From positions 1 to 39,000 of IMG/VR virus record IMGVR_UViG_3300033155_001115: a DNA stretch of 39,000 nucleotides; one strand, written 5' to 3'. Below are positions 36,311 to 39,000 of this stretch, one piece after another; position 1 is the first letter of the stretch, and each line of letters begins with the position of its first letter. The position numbers were made by a program, and so were the translations under genes. Under the pieces are notes generated by a model that did not search any database, was not told where the DNA came from, and was given only the letters and a program-made list of their open reading frames with translations. This DNA is from a virus.

Positions 36311-36525
36311 AATGTGATGCTTGTGGTGCGGAAGGATCTTCTTTAAGAACTCAAAAGGACGTAGTGAGTTGCAGCGAAGTCCATATGACAGTGAAAGAGC
36401 TTTGCGCAGAATGTCTGCCTAAGTACGGTTATTACCATCAGTCGCTGAAAGGTTGTAATACATTAATATACGTATGCATAGCTATTCTATTAGTATGTAC
36501 TGTAATTATATTATGGATTGTTTAG
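36307..36525 (+). CDS. Zinc knuckle plus membrane helix protein
   Basis: 72 aa from ATG 36307. MKCDACGAEGSSLRT and KELCAECLPKYGYY form a four-Cys ribbon; a single C-terminal membrane helix (LIYVCIAILLVCTVIILWIV) ends the protein. It would tail-anchor a cytoplasmic zinc ribbon, like the topology at 20670. Confidence 0.6.
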   Translation: MKCDACGAEGSSLRTQKDVVSCSEVHMTVKELCAECLPKYGYYHQSLKGCNTLIYVCIAILLVCTVIILWIV

Positions 36526-36566
36526 TCTGTCTCGTTAAGCCTGAAGATTGCTTTGGGAGCCAATGA
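36513..36566 (+). pseudogene. Truncated LCCLVNP-family fragment
   Basis: ATG 36513 reads MDCLVCLVKPEDCFGSQ then TGA. The signature is intact but the whole finger is missing, and no Cys-finger continues in any frame to 36611 where the HNH gene begins. Probably a family member cut off when the endonuclease inserted, or an isolated signature cassette. Confidence 0.5.
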
Positions 36567-36610
36567 CTAGACCAGGATTGTAACAAAACTTTTGTCGTCT
36601 CCAAATTGAT

Positions 36611-37126
36611 ATGCGTAAATGTAAAAAGTGTTCTAAGACAAAATCCTTAGAGGAATTTCACAAGGGGCATAATGGTAAGTCCAGATACACTTGTCTAAAA
36701 TGCTGGAATAAACATATTTATGAATACAAAAAGAACAAAGACTTCTCTCTACGTTCTATAAAAAAGTATGCTTATAGCAAGAAGGGAAGAGAAAGACAGC
36801 GAGTTTATGCTGAACAGCTCCCTTCACGATTTAATAGAGCTAAAAGACAAGCTGAATGGAAAAAGGTCGGGTGGAATATAGAGTATGAACAATATGTCCA
36901 ACTGATGCGTGAACATTGCTTTTATTGTAATAGCCCCTTAAATTCTCAGGGGATAGGCCTAGACAGATGTGAAAAGGAATCTTATACGTTAGACAATGTA
37001 GTTCCATGCTGTGGAGAATGTAATCGTATCAAGAGTGATGTATATTCTCTCGCAGAGATGGTAGAACATTTAGGTCCTGCTGTAAGGAAAATCAAAAAGA
37101 GGCGGGGTAAAGCTTCGGTAAGCTAG
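36611..37126 (+). CDS. HNH endonuclease within the tRNA cluster
   Basis: 171 aa. An N-terminal zinc ribbon (RKCKKCSKTKSLEEFHKGHN, CLKC), then a basic helical linker and an HNH domain: HCFYCNSPLNSQGIGLDRC then YTLDNVVPCCGECN and IKSDVYSLAEM. The HNH half is similar to the antisense gene at 5704. Its last 26 nt are also the 5' part of tRNA-Met, so the gene ends inside the tRNA. Likely a tRNA-associated homing endonuclease. Confidence 0.9.
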   Translation: MRKCKKCSKTKSLEEFHKGHNGKSRYTCLKCWNKHIYEYKKNKDFSLRSIKKYAYSKKGRERQRVYAEQLPSRFNRAKRQAEWKKVGWNIEYEQYVQLMREHCFYCNSPLNSQGIGLDRCEKESYTLDNVVPCCGECNRIKSDVYSLAEMVEHLGPAVRKIKKRRGKASVS

Positions 37127-37173
37127 AGAGGTTCATAACCTCTATCAAGTGGGTTCAACTCCCACCTCCGCTT
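37101..37173 (+). tRNA. tRNA-Met (anticodon CAU)
   Basis: Acceptor GGCGGGG/CTCCGCT (two GU pairs), D stem AGC/GCT, anticodon stem AGAGG/CCTCT with loop TTCATAA (CAT at 37134-37136), variable ATCAA, T arm GTGGG/CCCAC with TTCAACT. U33 is present. Could be elongator Met or, if C34 is lysidinylated, Ile. It overlaps the end of the HNH gene by 26 nt. Confidence 0.8.
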
Positions 37174-37192
37174 CCTTTTATGAAAGAAGGTA

Positions 37193-37264
37193 GGGCGCGT
37201 AGCTCAACGATAGAGCACTCCGCTTGCACCGGAGAGGCTGTGAGTTTGAATCTCACCGTGTCCA
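37193..37264 (+). tRNA. tRNA-Ala (anticodon UGC)
   Basis: Acceptor GGGCGCG/CGTGTCC (two GU pairs), D arm GCTC/GAGC, anticodon stem CTCCG/CGGAG with loop CTTGCAC (TGC), variable AGGCT, T arm GTGAG/CTCAC with TTTGAAT. Canonical, 72 nt; the encoded 3' end is followed by CAG, not CCA. Confidence 0.85.
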
Positions 37265-37279
37265 CAGTTTAAAGAAACC

Positions 37280-37504
37280 ATGAATAATTGTCTAATATGT
37301 TCGGTTCGCGGCAAAGTCTACCAGATAGTCATTTGGCCTAGAGATTCGAACTCGACTATTTTCAACGTCAGAGCCTTCTCTGCAGAAGACGCTGTACGGA
37401 AAGTAGCAAGGATGACCTCTAATGAGGATCCTAACGATACAGTTCGTTGGTATAAAGAAGACAATCTCGATTGGGATGTGACTGAATTGGAGATATCTGA
37501 GTAA
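37280..37504 (+). CDS. Small protein with CLICSVRGK start
   Basis: 74 aa. NNCLICSVRGKVYQIVIWPR: the first residues echo the paralogue signatures (CLxC.V.G), but no finger follows. The rest is a ferredoxin-like strand-helix unit (FNVRAFSAEDAVRKVARM) as in small phage proteins. Possible chimera of a signature with another domain. Confidence 0.5.
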   Translation: MNNCLICSVRGKVYQIVIWPRDSNSTIFNVRAFSAEDAVRKVARMTSNEDPNDTVRWYKEDNLDWDVTELEISE

Positions 37505-37515
37505 GGGCGTAAAAC

Positions 37516-37881
37516 ATGAGAAAGGTAAATAAAATTTGGAAGGAAGAAGAAGTTTGGCTTGACGACTCAGAAGACATCTTTAGTGGGAATATAGATGAGA
37601 TCATTCAGAAGCTTCAAAGTATAAAGGAAGACCTAGCAACTAGAGGATACAAAAATATTCGTCTAAATGAAAACGCCGGGTATGAAAATATAAGCCACAG
37701 CGCCTACGGGAAGCGAATAGAGACAGACAAAGAGTTTGAAAGACGAATGAAGAATCGGGAAGCGCAAAAACAAAAGAAGTTAAGAGATAAAGATAAAAAG
37801 AAGGATAGGGAGCTTAAAGAGCTGGAAAGACTAAAGAAGAAGTATGAGAAGCTTGGGACCAAGATCAAGGATTTGAGCTAA
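37516..37881 (+). CDS. Charged coiled-coil protein
   Basis: 121 aa. An N-terminal helical unit (NIDEIIQKLQSIKEDLATRG), a short loop (YENISHSAYGKRIETD), then a long Lys/Glu coiled coil (RMKNREAQKQKKLRDKDKKK onward). No Cys. No family recognised. Confidence 0.55.
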   Translation: MRKVNKIWKEEEVWLDDSEDIFSGNIDEIIQKLQSIKEDLATRGYKNIRLNENAGYENISHSAYGKRIETDKEFERRMKNREAQKQKKLRDKDKKKDRELKELERLKKKYEKLGTKIKDLS

Positions 37882-37888
37882 TAACGGC

Positions 37889-38137
37889 ATGGATAAAGAA
37901 AAAGCTGCGAGGATTTCTACTGCGTCTATCCCCTTATGCTGTTTGATCAACCCAATGATCTGGAGGGAATATCAGTATTGTACTTGCATTATTTGTGACA
38001 AACAAATATGTTCCACATGTATGGGAAAGTACGCTGGTGGGACAAACTGGAATCATCATGAGAAATGCTTAAAGACGTGTCCTCATACAGAAGATTACCA
38101 CAACCAGAGAAACAAGGAAATAGATGAGAAGCACTAG
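37889..38137 (+). CDS. LCCLVNP-family protein
   Basis: 82 aa. A 15-residue lead, then PLCCLINPMIWREYQYCTC then IICDKQICSTCM, and a His/Cys tail (HHEKCLKTCPHTEDYH). An insertion of about 6 residues between signature and finger. Last clear member in the window. Confidence 0.65.
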   Translation: MDKEKAARISTASIPLCCLINPMIWREYQYCTCIICDKQICSTCMGKYAGGTNWNHHEKCLKTCPHTEDYHNQRNKEIDEKH

Positions 38138-38145
38138 GAGAAATT

Positions 38146-38322
38146 ATGCCAAGAAGAGATGGAACAGGGCCTGACGGAAAAGGCGCAAGATCTGGAAGAG
38201 GAAGAGGAAGATGTGGAAGTGGTCAAGGTCGTCGAGGTGGAGGTAATACTGACCTTTGGGATGCATTAGATTTGATCAAGGATCAAATCAAAGCTTTGGA
38301 AAAGCTTATCACTAAGAAGTAA
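38146..38322 (+). CDS. DUF5320-like Gly/Arg-rich small protein
   Basis: 58 aa, ATG 38146 (AGGAG SD) to TAA 38320-38322. MPRRDGTGPDGKGARSGRG then RGRCGSGQGRRGGG matches the MP..DGTGP.G.G..tGRG.G.C start of DUF5320, small proteins mostly known from anaerobic bacteria and archaea, some beside metal-cofactor genes. The C-terminal helix LWDALDLIKDQIKALEKLI is the usual coil end. Unusual in a phage. Confidence 0.6.
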   Translation: MPRRDGTGPDGKGARSGRGRGRCGSGQGRRGGGNTDLWDALDLIKDQIKALEKLITKK

Positions 38323-38480
38323 TCCTTAGCAAGAGCTGTATCTAAAGAACGCTACGCGGAGAGTTAAACTGGTAAACAAAGACGCTTATCTATAGTGTCA
38401 TATAGATCATAACGACTGGGCTTATACCCCAATGCTGTTAGCTTATAAAGCTAACAAGCAAGGTACATACTCGTAAGAGA
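38323..38480 (+). other. Intergenic region with hairpins and tRNA-like remnants
   Basis: Perfect stem-loops ATCTATA/TATAGAT (38388-38394 with 38401-38407) and GTTAGCTT/AAGCTAAC (38437-38444 with 38448-38455). GTTAAACTGGTAAAC near 38362 resembles a tRNA D arm, followed by GACGC/GTGTC, but no acceptor or TTCRANY T loop closes. Possibly a decayed tRNA or leader. No ORF is convincing. Confidence 0.35.
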
Positions 38481-38723
38481 ATGTGTCTTAAGGCTAAAGA
38501 ATTAAGCGCGGAAGTGCGAAAGTTCATAAGGTCGAAAGGGGGAAGGGTCAAGGCTAATCCAAGTGGTAGTGCGCTTGGTAAATCTCAAGACAAGTTATGT
38601 TTTCTTTGTTCTCATCCAGAACTTTTTGAGCTTCCTTCTCGGGAGCGTTCTAAAATTTTAAGATATGTTAAGAAATATATTAGTAGTACTGTTCTCAATG
38701 GTGTGTCTCTTCGCTTTCTATAA
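38481..38723 (+). CDS. Small helical protein
   Basis: 80 aa. Weak SD (AAGAGA). Basic helix start (LKAKELSAEVRKFIRSKGGR), then KLCFLCSHPELFELPSRERS and KILRYVKKYISS; the latter resembles the protein at 5359. KLCFLCSHP may be a faint relative of the CLxCLVNP signature. Function unknown. Confidence 0.45.
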   Translation: MCLKAKELSAEVRKFIRSKGGRVKANPSGSALGKSQDKLCFLCSHPELFELPSRERSKILRYVKKYISSTVLNGVSLRFL

Positions 38724-38946
38724 GGGCGGATGGCATAATGGCTATAAAGTTGGAGCCCAGTATGGCTATGAGATAGGATCATACTCGGCTAGAATTGTAG
38801 CTAAATCACTCGGAAGCCTTCGAAAGACAGTACCTCCTAAAGGGATAGTTCCTCCTATTGAGATTCATCTCAATAGGAGGGACATGAAATGCATAACTAT
38901 TATTGACGGTGAATATGTAATTTGTAAGGTGAAGAAGCGACCGTGA
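38665..38946 (+). CDS. Membrane-anchored protein with Gly/Tyr repeat
   Basis: 93 aa, overlapping the previous gene by 59 nt. N-terminal hydrophobic helix (LVVLFSMVCLFAFYKGGW) then HNGYKVGAQYGYEIGSYS and a short basic end. An internal ATG (38884) just after an AGGAGG gives a possible 20-residue C-terminal product MKCITIIDGEYVICKVKKRP. Either may be the main product. Confidence 0.45.
   Translation: MLRNILVVLFSMVCLFAFYKGGWHNGYKVGAQYGYEIGSYSARIVAKSLGSLRKTVPPKGIVPPIEIHLNRRDMKCITIIDGEYVICKVKKRP
38851..38880 (+). promoter_or_regulatory. Perfect hairpin that hides an AGGAGG ribosome site
   Basis: CCTCCTATTGAG (38851-38862) pairs with CTCAATAGGAGG (38869-38880), extendable to 14 bp. The 3' arm carries AGGAGG, three bases before ATG 38884, so the anti-SD CCTCCT would sequester it. 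It also lies inside the longer reading frame. Could be an RNA switch or a terminator without a T run. Confidence 0.45.
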
Positions 38947-38952
38947 AACAAC

Positions 38953-39000
38953 GGGCGTGAGGTCCGATGGACGGACAGCCGTCTGTAAAACGGCCGTCGG
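38953..39000 (+). tRNA. tRNA-Tyr (anticodon GUA), cut by the window end
   Basis: 5' acceptor GGGCGTG, D arm GTCC/GGAC, anticodon stem GCCGT/ACGGC with loop CTGTAAA (GTA), then CGTCGG, consistent with the long variable arm of bacterial tRNA-Tyr. The T arm and 3' end lie outside the window. Confidence 0.75.

Noticed and set aside
1602-38137. Mini-proteins as RiPP or bacteriocin precursors
   Set aside because: The Cys/His spacing (CxxC, C..H) is that of zinc fingers and is conserved, whereas precursor cores usually vary; no leader cleavage motif or transporter is present. Kept only as a speculative link to the radical SAM gene.
38362-38455. A complete tRNA
   Set aside because: No acceptor stem and no TTCRANY T loop could be paired; listed as a possible remnant only.
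1-39000. CRISPR array or retron
   Set aside because: No regularly spaced direct repeats and no reverse transcriptase frame were found; the repeated signature DNA lies inside coding genes at irregular spacing.

Overview
This window is one arm of a large tailed-phage genome, probably a dsDNA Caudoviricetes phage of a bacterium. About 100 mostly tiny genes lie head to tail on the + strand; the single minus-strand gene is a homing endonuclease. Neighbours overlap by ATGA, GTGA or TAATG almost everywhere. AGGAGG-like ribosome sites are common, there are five tRNA loci, and HNH endonucleases and an intein are scattered through the window. No host housekeeping genes are seen, and the host cannot be named from the sequence. 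Base composition is moderately AT-rich and Arg is often AGA. No virion structural or DNA polymerase gene is recognised, so this looks like an accessory or early region.

Layout. (1) 1-9.9 kb holds the tail of a probable MoxR-type AAA+ ATPase and two paralogous VWA/zinc-metallopeptidase proteins (2842-4062 and 6553-8835). The second is split by a 355-residue intein exactly inside its HExxH site. Two HNH endonucleases, a papain-like-fold candidate and small genes lie between them. (2) 9.9-17.9 kb holds a ClpS-like adaptor and a dense run of Cys-rich mini-proteins and small membrane proteins. (3) 17.9-25 kb holds a radical SAM protein, a metallophosphoesterase, an ATP-dependent DNA ligase and more mini-proteins. 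(4) 25-33.4 kb starts at a candidate promoter. It carries an AbrB-like protein, a phiEco32-type COOH-NH2 ligase, a class-II glutamine amidotransferase, a DUF2493/SLOG protein and a gamma-glutamylcyclotransferase-like protein, which together suggest gamma-glutamyl/amide chemistry. (5) 33.4-39 kb starts at a second copy of the same promoter element. It carries coiled-coil and HTH proteins, then tRNA-Val, an abnormal tRNA-like gene, tRNA-Met, tRNA-Ala and a tRNA-Tyr cut by the window end, with an HNH gene and further mini-proteins.

The most unusual property is an expanded family of small Cys-rich proteins. About 25 of them share a near N-terminal signature L-C-C-L-[VI]-N-[PG], or C-L-x-C-L-V-N-P, followed by a CxxC...C..[CH] zinc-finger-like core. 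They are called the 'LCCLVNP family' below. About seven more carry the related signature F-[IV]-C-[ND]-[IV]-K-G-H, called the 'CNIKGH family' below. Members sit singly among unrelated genes over 36 kb, and their signature is strongly conserved at DNA level. I know of no described function for such an array. Candidate roles are host take-over, anti-defence or a modular adaptor set; all of these are inference.
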